Counted from the first letter of the stretch, positions 45,088 to 53,917 are shown. The stretch: 64,000 bases of DNA from Nocardia stercoris (GCF_003696265.1 NZ_RFFH01000002.1:578912-642911), one strand, 5' to 3'. The notes: generated by a model from the letters alone, not told the origin. Numbers and translations: made by a program.

Positions 45088-45780
45088 CTAGCCGAGGCTC
45101 CAGGTCGCGGTCACGGTGAACGACACCGTCTGGGTGCCGGGCTCGAGCGGGATCTCCGGCATCGCCTGCATGCCGCGCGGCGCCGGCGCCGGACCCGACG
45201 ACGGCGCCTCGTTGATCGACTTCACGTCCCGCAGTTTCAACCCGGCCAGGCCCGCGTACTGCTCGGCGCGGCTCTTGGCGTCGGCGAAGGCGCGCGAACG
45301 GGCGTCGGACAGCAGCTTGGTGTCGTCCTCGATCGCATACGACACGTTGTGGATCCGGACATCGTTGCCGCCCGCCGTCACCGCCGCGCCCAGCACGCTG
45401 GACGCCTTGCCCAGATCGCGGATCGTCGCCCGCACGGTGTTGGTGGCGCGGAAACCGGTGACGGCCCGATCCGGTCCGGTTTCCGACTGCAACGTGACCT
45501 CGGTGGTACGGATATCGGCGCGCTGCACCCCGGCCGCGACCATCGCGTCGGTGACCGCCTTCGACGCGGTGTTCGCGGCGGCGATCGCGCCCGACACGTC
45601 CGCACCGGTCACCTCCACCCCGAGGTCGGCGTCGAGGGTGTCCGGCGCGCCCTGCACCTGGCCCGTCCCCACCACGGTGACCTCCCGGCTCGACGATTCC
45701 GCCGGAGTGTCGCTACCGCAGCCGGCCATCAGCGCCGCCAGGCCCACCAACCCGGCGACCGTACCTGTGAGTTGTCGCAT
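45088..45780 (-). CDS. SIMPL domain lipoprotein
   Basis: A 230-residue exported lipoprotein; the lipobox LMAGC places the modified cysteine near residue 21. Residues 35-230 are a SIMPL (DUF541) domain, with VTVVGTGQVQGAPDTLDADL at its start and LSDARSRAFADAKSRAEQYA in the middle. SIMPL proteins occur in many envelopes, with roles in oxidative stress claimed for some; the biochemical function is not known. It probably starts a transcription unit with the AAA ATPase gene downstream. Confidence 0.87.
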   Translation of the reverse strand: MRQLTGTVAGLVGLAALMAGCGSDTPAESSSREVTVVGTGQVQGAPDTLDADLGVEVTGADVSGAIAAANTASKAVTDAMVAAGVQRADIRTTEVTLQSETGPDRAVTGFRATNTVRATIRDLGKASSVLGAAVTAGGNDVRIHNVSYAIEDDTKLLSDARSRAFADAKSRAEQYAGLAGLKLRDVKSINEAPSSGPAPAPRGMQAMPEIPLEPGTQTVSFTVTATWSLG

Positions 45781-45849
45781 ACCCGCGAAAATACGGGGGC
45801 CCGGCTCGGAACGGCGGTAACCGAGGTCAGCGCGTCAGCGCGGTGCCGA

Positions 45850-46299
45850 TCAGCGTTCGGCCGCGGCCTTCAGCCGGCCGAGGGTCTCGTTCATGCCGAG
45901 GACCAGGTCGGCCTCGAAGCGCTGCTCGCCGCCGAGGAACTTCTCGATCAGCACCTGGACCGGCTTGGCGACCCCGGTGGGAATGTCGCGGCGCTCGACG
46001 ACCCGCGTGCCGTTCTCGATGGCTTCCAGGGTGAACGACCAGATCGTGGTGTTCTCGTTCATCCGGAAGGACAGCTGCCGGTTCGGCTCGTAGGCCAGGA
46101 TCTTGGCGGTGGTCGGGTAGTACTTCCAGCCCACCTTGTTGAGGTTGACCGTCCAGGTGCCGGCCTTCGGCGCGCCCAGCGGCTGCATCTTCAGCGTGGT
46201 CGGGCTCAGCTCCTGCATCCGGGCCAGATCGCCGAGCACTCCCCACACCTGCTCGGGCGTGGCGTGGATGTCGATGGTCGCTTCGAGGGGGCTGGGCAT
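45850..46299 (-). CDS. SRPBCC family protein
   Basis: A 149-residue START/Bet v 1-like protein with the pattern IDIHATPEQVWGVLGDL at the start and a C-terminal helix (EADLVLGMNETLGRLK). Such proteins bind hydrophobic ligands in a cavity. GGAGG lies four bases before ATG 46299. It is divergent from the response-regulator/reductase gene with an 82-base gap, so the two may share control. The ligand is unknown. Confidence 0.82.
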   Translation of the reverse strand: MPSPLEATIDIHATPEQVWGVLGDLARMQELSPTTLKMQPLGAPKAGTWTVNLNKVGWKYYPTTAKILAYEPNRQLSFRMNENTTIWSFTLEAIENGTRVVERRDIPTGVAKPVQVLIEKFLGGEQRFEADLVLGMNETLGRLKAAAER

Positions 46300-46381
46300 C
46301 GTCGCCTCCGGGTATCCAGAACTGCTGCCGTGCAGTGGTCGGCTCGATCCTATCGGGGCGATCCGGGAACGGAGAATGTCA

Positions 46382-48079
46382 GTGAAACGCGCAATACTCG
46401 TAAGCGTGACCGCACCGACCGCAACCAAGCCCGCCATTCTCAGCGTGGACGACGATCCGGCCGTGTCCCGGGCGGTGGTTCGCGACCTGAGGCGCCGGTA
46501 CGGCGGCGACTACCGGATCCTGCGCGCCGAGTCGGGTGCCTCGGCGCTCGAGGTGCTCGGTGAGCTCAAGTTGCGCGGCCAGTCGGTCGCGGTACTGATC
46601 GCCGACTACCGGATGCCCGGCATGGACGGCATCGAATTCCTCGAGCAGGCCATGGATCTGCACCCCTATGCGCGCCGGGTGCTGCTCACCGCCTACGCCG
46701 ACACCAATGCCGCCATCGAGGCCATCAACGTGGTCGATCTGGACCACTATCTGCTCAAGCCGTGGGACCCGCCGGAGGAGAAGCTGTATCCGGTGCTCGA
46801 CGCGCTGCTCGAGTCGTGGCGCGGTGACGAGCGCCGGCCGGTGCTGGAGACCCGGGTGGTCGGCCACCAGTGGTCGGCGCGCTGTTCCGAGGTGCGGGAG
46901 TTCCTGGCCCGCAACCAGCTGCCCTACCGCTGGTATCCGATGGACGAGCCGGAGGGCGCGAGTCTGCTCAAGGCCGCCGGCGCCGAACCGGAACAGTGTC
47001 CCGTCCTCATCGACGCCACCGGCCGCACGGTATTCGAGCCCAGCGACGCCGAACTGGCCGAGTTCGTGGGCCTGCAGACCGCGCCCAGCGGCGAGTTCTA
47101 CGACCTGATCGTGATCGGCGGCGGTCCGGCCGGGCTGGGTGCGGCCGTATACGGCGCCTCCGAGGGGCTGCGCACGGTGCTGGTCGAGCGCACCGCCACC
47201 GGCGGGCAGGCCGGGCAGAGTTCTCGGATCGAGAACTACCTGGGCTTCCCGGACGGGCTGTCCGGGGCGCAGCTGGCCGACCGGGCGCGGCGGCAGGCGG
47301 TGAAGTTCGGTGCCGAGCTGATCACCGGCCGGTCGGTGGTGGGCCTGGAGGCGTGCGGGGCGGCACGCGTGGTGCGCTTCGCCGACGGCGGCCACATCGC
47401 CGCGCACTCGGTGCTCATCGCGACGGGCGTCGAGTACCGCCGCCACCCGGCACCGGGAATCGACGAATTCACCGGTTGCGGTGTGTATTACGGCTCCGCG
47501 ATGACCGCGGCCGGGGAGTGCGCCGACCGCGACGTGTACGTGGTCGGGGGCGCGAATTCGGCCGGGCAGGCGGCGGTCTTCCTCTCCCGTACCGCGCGCT
47601 CGGTGCACATTCTGGTGCGAGGCGAGTCGCTCACCGCGTCGATGTCGCACTATCTGATCGAGCAGATCGACAAGATCCCGAACATCGTGGTGCACACCAG
47701 GACCGAGGTCGTGGCCGCTGACGGCGACGGCCACCTGGAGCGAATCGTGCTGCGCGACAACGCGTCCGGTGTGGAGGAGAAGGTCGAGACGGAACGGCTG
47801 TTCCTGTTCATCGGCGCGGCGCCCGAGACCGACTGGCTCGACGGAGTGGTCGTGCGCGACGACGACGGCTTCGTCGTCGCCGGGCCGGATCTCATGGTGG
47901 CGGGTGCGCTGCCGCCGGGCTGGGAACTGGCGCGTCCGCCGCAGCACCTGGAATCCAGCGTGCCGGGCGTGTTCGTGGCCGGAGACGTGCGCTCCGAATC
48001 GGCGAAGCGGGTGGCGTCGGCGGTCGGCGAGGGCGCCATGGCCGTCATGCTCGTGCACCGCTACATCGCCAAACAGTAA
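46382..48079 (+). CDS. Response regulator fused to a thioredoxin reductase-like flavoprotein
   Basis: A 565-residue three-part protein. Residues about 12-135 are a receiver domain with phosphoacceptor Asp75 in LIADYRMPGMDG. Residues about 155-235 are a glutaredoxin-like fold (VVGHQWSARCSEVREFLARN). Residues 240-560 are a thioredoxin reductase-like FAD/NAD(P) domain (IGGGPAGLGAAVYGASEG; VVGGANSAGQAA; GVFVAGDVRSE). The CxxC redox pair of real thioredoxin reductases is missing (CGVYYGSAM at that place), so disulfide reduction is unlikely. GTG 46382 was chosen for its GGAG; nearby ATG 46376 and GTG 46406 are possible. The kinase gene follows 40 bases later. Confidence 0.87.
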   Translation: MKRAILVSVTAPTATKPAILSVDDDPAVSRAVVRDLRRRYGGDYRILRAESGASALEVLGELKLRGQSVAVLIADYRMPGMDGIEFLEQAMDLHPYARRVLLTAYADTNAAIEAINVVDLDHYLLKPWDPPEEKLYPVLDALLESWRGDERRPVLETRVVGHQWSARCSEVREFLARNQLPYRWYPMDEPEGASLLKAAGAEPEQCPVLIDATGRTVFEPSDAELAEFVGLQTAPSGEFYDLIVIGGGPAGLGAAVYGASEGLRTVLVERTATGGQAGQSSRIENYLGFPDGLSGAQLADRARRQAVKFGAELITGRSVVGLEACGAARVVRFADGGHIAAHSVLIATGVEYRRHPAPGIDEFTGCGVYYGSAMTAAGECADRDVYVVGGANSAGQAAVFLSRTARSVHILVRGESLTASMSHYLIEQIDKIPNIVVHTRTEVVAADGDGHLERIVLRDNASGVEEKVETERLFLFIGAAPETDWLDGVVVRDDDGFVVAGPDLMVAGALPPGWELARPPQHLESSVPGVFVAGDVRSESAKRVASAVGEGAMAVMLVHRYIAKQ

Positions 48080-48119
48080 GCATTCGAAGGTTTTTCGCCG
48101 TAGCGAAGGGAGTCCGATA

Positions 48120-49598
48120 GTGGGCGTCGAGAGACTGGTCTGTGACCCCGAAGAGCTGCGCACGCTGTTCCTGTTCGAGCATCTCGACGACGAACAGCTC
48201 GCGTGGTTGTGTCGCGACGGCCACGTCGAATACCACGAGGCCGGCCCGGTTTTCGCCGAGGGCCAGCCGGCCACCTGCTTCTACGTGCTCATGGACGGCG
48301 AGGTGGTCCTGACCAAGAACTCCGCTGGTCAGGAGGTCGAGATGGTGCGTACCGATCATCGCGGCGCCTACTTCGGCGCCTGGTCCTCCTACCTCGGTGA
48401 CCGCGTCGACCAGCACTACACGTCCAGTGCGTCGGTGACCGGGCGGAGCATGTTGTTCGTGCTACCGGCCGAGGTCTTCGCGACCATGATCCGGGAATGG
48501 TTCCCGATGGCGGTCCATCTGCTGGAGGGGATCTTCTTCGGCAACCGCAACTCCGCGCAGATCCTGGGCGAGCGGGAGCGGCTGCTGGCGTTGGGCTCGC
48601 TGTCGGCGGGCCTGACCCACGAGCTGAACAATCCGGCCGCGGCGGCGGTGCGGGCCACCGCGGCGCTGCAGGAGCGGGTGCGCGGCATGCGGTCCAAGCT
48701 GAAGATGATGGCGGCCGGCAAGTTCGACTCCGCTGTGCTGCAGGTGATGGTCGAACTGCAGGAGGAGGCGGCCCAGCAGGTCGGCAAGGCGCCGGAGCTG
48801 GCGCCGCTCGAGGCCGCCGACCGCGAGGACCGGATCGCGGACTGGCTCGACGATCACGGCATCGCCAATGGCTGGGATCTGGCGCCCAACTTCGTCCAAG
48901 CCGGCTTCGACACCGACTGGCTGGAGAAGGTGGTGGCCGCGCTGGAGAACTGCGACCAGCACGTGCTGGAGGGCGCGATCCGCTGGCTGGGCTACACCGT
49001 CGAGACCGAGCTCCTGCTCGGCGAGATCACCGACTCGACCAACCGGATCTCCTCGCTGGTCGGTGCGGCCAAACAGTATTCGCAGATGGACCGGGCGCCG
49101 TTCCAGGTGGTGGACATCCACGAACTGCTGGACAGCACCCTTGTGATGCTCGCCCGAAAGATCGGTGACGGTATCCGGGTGGTCAAGGAGTACGACCACA
49201 GCTTGCCCGAAGTTCCTTGTTACGCAGCGGAATTGAATCAGGTGTGGACGAACCTGATCGACAACGCGGTCAGCGCGATGGGCGGTTCGGGTACCTTGAC
49301 CGTCCGTACCTATCGCGAGAACGACTGTGCCGCAGTGGAAATCTGCGACAGCGGCCCCGGTGTCCCGGAGGAGATCCGCGGCCGGATCTTCGAGCCGTTC
49401 TTCACCACCAAACCGGTGGGCGAGGGCACGGGCCTGGGCCTGGACATCTCGTTCCGGATCGTGGTCCGCAAGCACGGCGGCGACATCCGGGTGCAGTCCG
49501 TGCCCGGCGACACCCGCTTCATCGTGCGGTTGCCGCTGGAACACCCGGCCGAAGCCGCAGCCCCAACCGACGCACCAGCGACGATCGAAGGGATCTGA
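48120..49598 (+). CDS. Sensor histidine kinase with cyclic-nucleotide-binding-like sensor domain
   Basis: A 492-residue soluble kinase with no membrane helix. Residues about 15-135 are a cNMP-binding-like beta-roll (LFEHLDDEQLAWLCRDGHVE; GQPATCFYVLMDGEVVL). The phosphoacceptor His167 is in SAGLTHELNNPAAAAVRAT. The ATPase domain has the N-box LNQVWTNLIDNAVSAM, DSGPGVP, and EPFFTTKPVGEGTGLGLDIS. GTG 48120 is preceded by AAGGGAG. It sits between the receiver-reductase and zinc-finger genes with gaps of 40 and 2 bases, so the receiver domain of the fused flavoprotein is the obvious phosphotransfer partner. The true ligand of the sensor domain is unknown. Confidence 0.88.
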   Translation: MGVERLVCDPEELRTLFLFEHLDDEQLAWLCRDGHVEYHEAGPVFAEGQPATCFYVLMDGEVVLTKNSAGQEVEMVRTDHRGAYFGAWSSYLGDRVDQHYTSSASVTGRSMLFVLPAEVFATMIREWFPMAVHLLEGIFFGNRNSAQILGERERLLALGSLSAGLTHELNNPAAAAVRATAALQERVRGMRSKLKMMAAGKFDSAVLQVMVELQEEAAQQVGKAPELAPLEAADREDRIADWLDDHGIANGWDLAPNFVQAGFDTDWLEKVVAALENCDQHVLEGAIRWLGYTVETELLLGEITDSTNRISSLVGAAKQYSQMDRAPFQVVDIHELLDSTLVMLARKIGDGIRVVKEYDHSLPEVPCYAAELNQVWTNLIDNAVSAMGGSGTLTVRTYRENDCAAVEICDSGPGVPEEIRGRIFEPFFTTKPVGEGTGLGLDISFRIVVRKHGGDIRVQSVPGDTRFIVRLPLEHPAEAAAPTDAPATIEGI

Positions 49599-49600
49599 TC

Positions 49601-49969
49601 ATGTCAGCCAGTGGCAGCACCGAACCGATCGAAGGTATCGACCCGAACGTTCCGCCCAGCGGCACCGGGTGCGTGGAATGCGAAGCGGCCCGAGGCTGGT
49701 GGGTACATCTGCGCCGCTGTGCGCAATGTGGCCACGTCGGATGCTGCGACACCTCACCCGAACAGCACGCCAGCAAGCATTTCGCGGCGGCGGGCCACCC
49801 GTTCATCCAGAGTTTCGAGCCCGGTGAGGACTGGTACTGGGACTTCCGCTCCGAGGAGATGTACGAGGGCGGCCCCGAACTCGCCGCCCCGCACTCGCAC
49901 CCGGCCGACCAGCCGGTTCCCGGTCCGCACGGCCGGGTGCCGCGTGACTGGCAGGACCACATCCACTAG
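49601..49969 (+). CDS. UBP-type zinc finger protein
   Basis: A 122-residue protein starting two bases after the kinase stop. Residues about 22-90 match the ZnF-UBP domain known from eukaryotic deubiquitinases (GCVECEAARGWWVHLRRC; CGHVGCCDTSPEQHASKH; GHPFIQSFEPGEDWYW) with Cys/His ligands in order. In eukaryotes this fold binds the C-terminal Gly-Gly tail of ubiquitin. Bacterial copies are common in actinobacteria beside such flavoprotein/kinase genes, but their ligand is not known. It appears to be the third element of the cassette. Confidence 0.85.
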   Translation: MSASGSTEPIEGIDPNVPPSGTGCVECEAARGWWVHLRRCAQCGHVGCCDTSPEQHASKHFAAAGHPFIQSFEPGEDWYWDFRSEEMYEGGPELAAPHSHPADQPVPGPHGRVPRDWQDHIH

Positions 49970-50065
49970 GCTGCGCACCCCGAGCTCGGCCGCGCCGCTT
50001 CCCGTAAGGTGTGTGCGCGGCCACCTGTGGCCGTCGAATCGACTGTCTGCACGAAAGAGGAGCCT

Positions 50066-50782
50066 GTGGCCCGCCGTCCCACCCCGCCCGGCACGCCCGA
50101 TCGCACCGGTGCCGGTCATGTCGTGGACCTGGTCCGCGACGCCGTTCCGCCGCTGCACCCCGCCGGCCTGCCCTTCGTGGCGGCGCCGCTGGCGTTGGCG
50201 CTGATCGGGCGGAAGCGGACGTGGCTACGCCGGGCCGGTCTGGGCGCGGCCCTGGCCTCGGCCGCGTTCTTCCGGCACCCGAACCGGGTGCCGCCGACCC
50301 GTCCGGGCGTCGTGGTGGCTCCGGCGGACGGCACCATCGCGCTGGTCGACTACGCGGTGCCGCCGGCCGAACTGGGCCTGGGTGAGGTGGAGCTGCCCCG
50401 GGTGAGCATCTTCCTGTCGGTGCTGGACGTGCACGTGCAGCGGGTGCCGGTGTCGGGCATCGTGCGACAGGTCTCCTACCAGGCCGGCCAGTTCAAGTCG
50501 GCGGACCTGCCGGAGGCGTCGGCGGTCAACGAGCGCAACTCCATGGTGCTCGAGACGATCGACGGTCACCGCGTGACCGTCGTGCAGATCGCCGGTCTGC
50601 TGGCCCGCCGCATCGTGTGTGACGCGTCTGCGGGTGACCAGCTGGTCATCGGGGACACCTACGGGCTGATCCGGTTCGGTTCGCGGGTCGACACCTATCT
50701 GCCGCTCGGTTCGCGCCTGCTGGTCGAGCCGGGACAGCGGACCATCGGCGCGGAGACCGTCCTGGCCGAACTGCCGTCATGA
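50066..50782 (+). CDS. psd: Phosphatidylserine decarboxylase proenzyme
   Basis: A 238-residue proenzyme of the short actinobacterial type. An N-terminal hydrophobic part is followed by [14 protein letters not shown] and [16 protein letters not shown]. The self-cleavage site is Gly-Ser in [11 protein letters not shown], where the Ser becomes the pyruvoyl cofactor. It makes phosphatidylethanolamine from phosphatidylserine. GTG 50066 follows GAGGAG. The pssA start overlaps its stop by four bases. M. tuberculosis has the same pair (Rv0437c-Rv0436c). Confidence 0.93.
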   Translation: MARRPTPPGTPDRTGAGHVVDLVRDAVPPLHPAGLPFVAAPLALALIGRKRTWLRRAGLGAALASAAFFRHPNRVPPTRPGVVVAPADGTIALVDYAVPPAELGLGEVELPRVSIFLSVLDVHVQRVPVSGIVRQVSYQAGQFKSADLPEASAVNERNSMVLETIDGHRVTVVQIAGLLARRIVCDASAGDQLVIGDTYGLIRFGSRVDTYLPLGSRLLVEPGQRTIGAETVLAELPS

Positions 50783-51648
50783 TCGGTGAGTCGCTCGACG
50801 GCAGGCGCCGCCGAACGGTCCTGCTGCTACCCAGCGTCGTCACGATCCTGGCGCTGTGTGCGGGATTGTCGGCGGTGAAGTTCGCGCTGGACAACTCCCT
50901 GCAGCTGGCGCTGGCGATGATCGGCGCCGCCGCGGTGTTCGACACGCTGGACGGGCGGCTGGCCCGCATGCTCGACGCCACCACCAAGATCGGCGCCGAA
51001 CTGGACTCGCTCTCGGATGCCATCTCCTTCGGTGTGGCGCCCGCGCTCGTGCTGTATGTGACGCTGCTGAACCAGGATTCGGCCGGCTGGATCATCGCGC
51101 TGATCTATACGGTCAGCCTGGTGTTGCGGCTGGCCCGGTTCAACACCCTGATGGACGACGATTCCCGCCCGGATTGGGAGCGGGAGTACTTCGTGGGTGT
51201 GCCCGCTCCGGCGGCCGCGCTGATCGCGCTGCTGCCGATCGCGGTGCGCGCGCAGTTCGGGGTCGGCTGGTGGAGCAATGTCGCCGTGGTGTCGGTGTGG
51301 GTGGTCTTCGCCGCGCTGTTGGCGGTGAGCACGGTCCCGACGCTGGCCATGAAGTCGGTATCGGTGCGGCCGCAGGCGGCGCCGATCCTGCTGGTGCTGG
51401 TCGCGCTGGCGGCCGCGGCGCTGATCACCTTCCCGCTGATTCTGCTCATGGTGCTGGTCGTGCTGTATCTGCTGCACATCCCGTACGCCTGGCGGCAGGC
51501 GCGCTGGACCGCGGCTCGGCCCGAGACCTGGCATCACAAGCCCGCGGAACGCCGTGCCCAGCGGCGGGCGTCCCGGCGGCGTCCCGCTGTGCTGACTTCG
51601 TCCGCTCGTCTCCGTTTGCGCCGGCCCGGTAGTGGCCGCAGCCGATAG
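50779..51648 (+). CDS. pssA: CDP-diacylglycerol--serine O-phosphatidyltransferase
   Basis: A 289-residue membrane protein of the CDP-alcohol phosphatidyltransferase family. The motif DG..AR........G...D...D is complete ([19 protein letters not shown], then SLSD). Several helices and a basic C-terminal tail follow. It makes phosphatidylserine, the substrate of the psd product encoded just upstream; the ATGA overlap indicates coupling. Confidence 0.93.
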   Translation: MIGESLDGRRRRTVLLLPSVVTILALCAGLSAVKFALDNSLQLALAMIGAAAVFDTLDGRLARMLDATTKIGAELDSLSDAISFGVAPALVLYVTLLNQDSAGWIIALIYTVSLVLRLARFNTLMDDDSRPDWEREYFVGVPAPAAALIALLPIAVRAQFGVGWWSNVAVVSVWVVFAALLAVSTVPTLAMKSVSVRPQAAPILLVLVALAAAALITFPLILLMVLVVLYLLHIPYAWRQARWTAARPETWHHKPAERRAQRRASRRRPAVLTSSARLRLRRPGSGRSR

Positions 51649-51669
51649 AACTACGAGGAATACGACTCG

Positions 51670-52089
51670 ATGACACGATTCTCGGCCGCCGCGGTCGCCG
51701 CGGGCCTGTTGATCTGCGCTCTGTCCGCCTGTTCGGGTAACTCCGGTTCCGATGCCAGCGGGCTGCGCCGAAACGATCCGACCTCGGTGTCGGTGACCTC
51801 GTCGACCCGGGCGCCGGTCACCCAGACCTCGACGGCCGCGGATCCGACCACGACGGCGGCGGCCGCGACGAGTTCGGCGCCGGAGTCGGCGTCGGCGACG
51901 TTGTGCAAGGACTTCCGCAATCTGGATCCGGCCGCGGCGATCGATCTGATCACGCGGATCCTGCGTGAGCATCCGGGCTCGAAGTTCGACGCCAATCCGA
52001 GTGCGGCGATCGCGACCGCGAAGCTGGCGTGTATGTCGTCGTCGTACGCCGACACTTCGGTGGCGTCGGCGGCGGGGATCACCCAGTAG
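51670..52089 (+). CDS. Small putative lipoprotein
   Basis: A 139-residue precursor with a signal peptide and lipobox LSAC (lipidated Cys near residue 21). A Ser/Thr/Ala-rich linker to about residue 80 follows, then a small conserved-looking domain with two cysteines (TLCKDFRNLDPAAAIDLITR; AKLACMSSSY). The post-lipobox sequence resembles that of the lipoprotein at 62258 (a shared LRRN segment). It follows pssA by 21 bases and may be cotranscribed. The function is unknown. Confidence 0.75.
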   Translation: MTRFSAAAVAAGLLICALSACSGNSGSDASGLRRNDPTSVSVTSSTRAPVTQTSTAADPTTTAAAATSSAPESASATLCKDFRNLDPAAAIDLITRILREHPGSKFDANPSAAIATAKLACMSSSYADTSVASAAGITQ

Positions 52090-52111
52090 CCGAAGTGGGC
52101 GGGGAAATATC

Positions 52112-52157
52112 GTCAACCAACCGTTGACGAATGGGATTGAGTCAACCTAGAGTTGAC
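52112..52157 (+). promoter_or_regulatory. clpC2 promoter with two inverted-repeat operators
   Basis: GTCAAC-N5-GTTGAC occurs twice, at 52112-52128 and 52141-52157, with starts 29 bases apart. A -35-like TTGACG (52124-52129) and -10-like TAGAGT (52148-52153) lie within them at 18-base spacing. This would start transcription at or within a base or two of the ATG at 52160. The operators overlap both promoter boxes, so binding would repress. The ClpC2 N-terminal helix-turn-helix is the natural candidate repressor. Confidence 0.65.
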
Positions 52158-52159
52158 GC

Positions 52160-52900
52160 ATGACGAATACGGTACGCCTCGACGACCTGATCGAGGGAAT
52201 CAAGAAGGCCCGCCCCGACGACGCACTCCTGCAGCTCTCCGACGCCGTGGTGGCGGCCGGGCATCTCGACGACGTCGCCGATCACCTGATCGGCCACTTC
52301 GTGGACCAGGCCCGCCGCTCCGGCGCCTCCTGGACCGAGATCGGACAGAGCATGGGCGTCACCAAGCAGGCGGCGCAGAAGCGCTTCGTGCCCAAGGATC
52401 CGGGCGACGCGTCCGCGCTCGACCCCAACGCCGGGTTCGCGCGGTTCACGCCGCGGGCCCGCAACGCGGTCGTGGAATCGATGAAGAGCGCGCACGCCGC
52501 GCGCAATGCCGAGATCCAGCCCGAGCACCTGATCGTCGGTCTGCTGGCCGAGCCGCAGGGCCTGGCGGCGCTGGCCATCGCCGGTAAGGGGATCGACCTG
52601 GAGGCCGTCCGGCAGGCCGCGACCGCCGCCTTCGGCCCGCAGGCCGACGAGCTGCCCGCGCTCATCCCGTACTCGGCCGCGTCCCGCAAGGTGCTGGAGC
52701 TGACCTTCCGGGAGGCGCTGCGGCTCGGACACAACTACGTCGGCACCGAGCACATCCTGCTGGCCCTGTTGGAGCACGAGGACGGCAACGGGGTGCTGTC
52801 CGGCCTCGGCCTGCGCAAGAACGAACTGGAGGGCGAGCTCGCGCGGCTGCTGACCTCGGCCACGCTCCCGCCCGAAGCCGCGCAGCCGAAGCAGATCTGA
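52160..52900 (+). CDS. clpC2: ClpC2-like protein: HTH domain plus Clp N-terminal repeats
   Basis: A 246-residue protein without ATPase domains. Residues about 5-80 hold a helix-turn-helix (SWTEIGQSMGVTKQAAQKRF). Residues about 90-235 are a double Clp_N repeat (FTPRARNAVVESMKSAH; EHLIVGLLAEPQGL; TFREALRLGHNYVGTEHILL). M. tuberculosis ClpC2 (Rv2667) has this architecture, binds ClpC1-targeting antibiotics such as cyclomarin, and represses its own gene. No Shine-Dalgarno sequence precedes the ATG, so a leaderless mRNA is likely. Two inverted repeats overlap the promoter. The role here is inferred from this family. Confidence 0.92.
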   Translation: MTNTVRLDDLIEGIKKARPDDALLQLSDAVVAAGHLDDVADHLIGHFVDQARRSGASWTEIGQSMGVTKQAAQKRFVPKDPGDASALDPNAGFARFTPRARNAVVESMKSAHAARNAEIQPEHLIVGLLAEPQGLAALAIAGKGIDLEAVRQAATAAFGPQADELPALIPYSAASRKVLELTFREALRLGHNYVGTEHILLALLEHEDGNGVLSGLGLRKNELEGELARLLTSATLPPEAAQPKQI

Positions 52901-52911
52901 CCGGACCCACC

Positions 52912-52946
52912 GTCACCTCGAGCGCGGGCGCCCGCATCGAGGTGAC
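52912..52946. terminator. Terminator hairpin after clpC2
   Basis: Arms GTCACCTCGA/TCGAGGTGAC enclose a further GC-rich palindrome GCGGGCGCCCGC, giving one long stem in the gap between convergent clpC2 and tam-like genes. Confidence 0.7.
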
Positions 52947-52953
52947 CTCGGCG

Positions 52954-52982
52954 GATATCGCGCCGGCGCGCCCGGCGATATC
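52954..52982. terminator. Second hairpin overlapping the tam-like stop
   Basis: Arms GATATCGC/GCGATATC enclose a GC-rich loop. The right arm overlaps the stop codon of the minus-strand methyltransferase gene. It is probably its terminator. Confidence 0.5.
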
Positions 52983-53844
52983 AGCCCGCCGTCCGGGCCA
53001 CGGTGAAGACCCGGCGGTACGGCAGCCAGGTGCTGCCGTCGGGCCGGCGCGGGTAGGCGGCGGCCAGCAGCGGCGCGAGTTCAGCGGTGAACCGGGCCCA
53101 CTCGGCGTCGTCGAGCGCGTCGCGGACCGGTCGCAGCGCCGTGCCCGACACCCAGGTGAGCACCGGGTTCTCACCGCTGAGCCGCTGGATGTAGGTGGTC
53201 TCCCAGGCGTCGACCTCGGCTCCGGCGTCGGACAGCACGTTCGCGTACCCGATCGGGTCGAGGACGCTGTCGGGCTGCAGGATTCCCGCGCGGTGCCGGC
53301 TCGCCGTGCGCGGGGGGCCTGCGTGGTCACGCTCCGCTACCGCCTCCGGCCCCTGACCGCGCACGGCGGCGAGCCGGTCCCGCCATTCGGGCCGGTCGGC
53401 GAGGTCCTGGATGCACCGATGCGAGGGGGAGTCGAAGGCGCTGGGGACCTGGATAGCGATCCAGGCGCCGCCCGGCAGCTCGCGCGCCCACCGCGTGAGC
53501 AGCTCGGCGTGGTCGGGCACCCAGTGCAGGACGGCATTGGAGACGACCACGTCGGTGTCGGCCGCGGGCTTCCAATCGCGAACGTCGAGCAGTTCCGCCT
53601 GGATGCCGCGGGCACGGGCGGCGGTGACCATCGCGGGATCGTTGTCCGATGCCTCGACGATCGCCTCGGGCCAGCGGTCGGCGAGGGTTCCGGTGAGGTG
53701 ACCGGGCCCACAGCCGAGGTCCACGACACGCCGAGGGTGTTCTGCCCGGATGCGCGCGACGAGCTCGAAGAAGGGACGGGCCCGGTGGTTGTCGAACGCC
53801 AGATACTGCACGGGATCCCACATCTTCGACTCCAAACTGGTCAT
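52981..53844 (-). CDS. tam: Trans-aconitate 2-methyltransferase-like SAM methyltransferase
   Basis: A 287-residue class I methyltransferase. The SAM motif I is RVVDLGCGPGHLTGTLADRW, and motif IV is VVSNAVLHWVPDH. The overall order and the start WDPVQYLAFDNHRARPFFEL match Tam, which methylates trans-aconitate that forms from cis-aconitate. An M at 53823 directly before WDP could be the start instead of ATG 53844. It is divergent from a small gene of unknown function. Close paralogues with other acceptors exist, so the substrate is probable rather than certain. Confidence 0.83.
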   Translation of the reverse strand: MTSLESKMWDPVQYLAFDNHRARPFFELVARIRAEHPRRVVDLGCGPGHLTGTLADRWPEAIVEASDNDPAMVTAARARGIQAELLDVRDWKPAADTDVVVSNAVLHWVPDHAELLTRWARELPGGAWIAIQVPSAFDSPSHRCIQDLADRPEWRDRLAAVRGQGPEAVAERDHAGPPRTASRHRAGILQPDSVLDPIGYANVLSDAGAEVDAWETTYIQRLSGENPVLTWVSGTALRPVRDALDDAEWARFTAELAPLLAAAYPRRPDGSTWLPYRRVFTVARTAG

Positions 53845-53917
53845 AAAAAACCGTACGCTCGTATTTAACCGCTCGCCCGAGGCGGTCGATCCGGTCTCGC
53901 CCGTCTACGATGATTCC

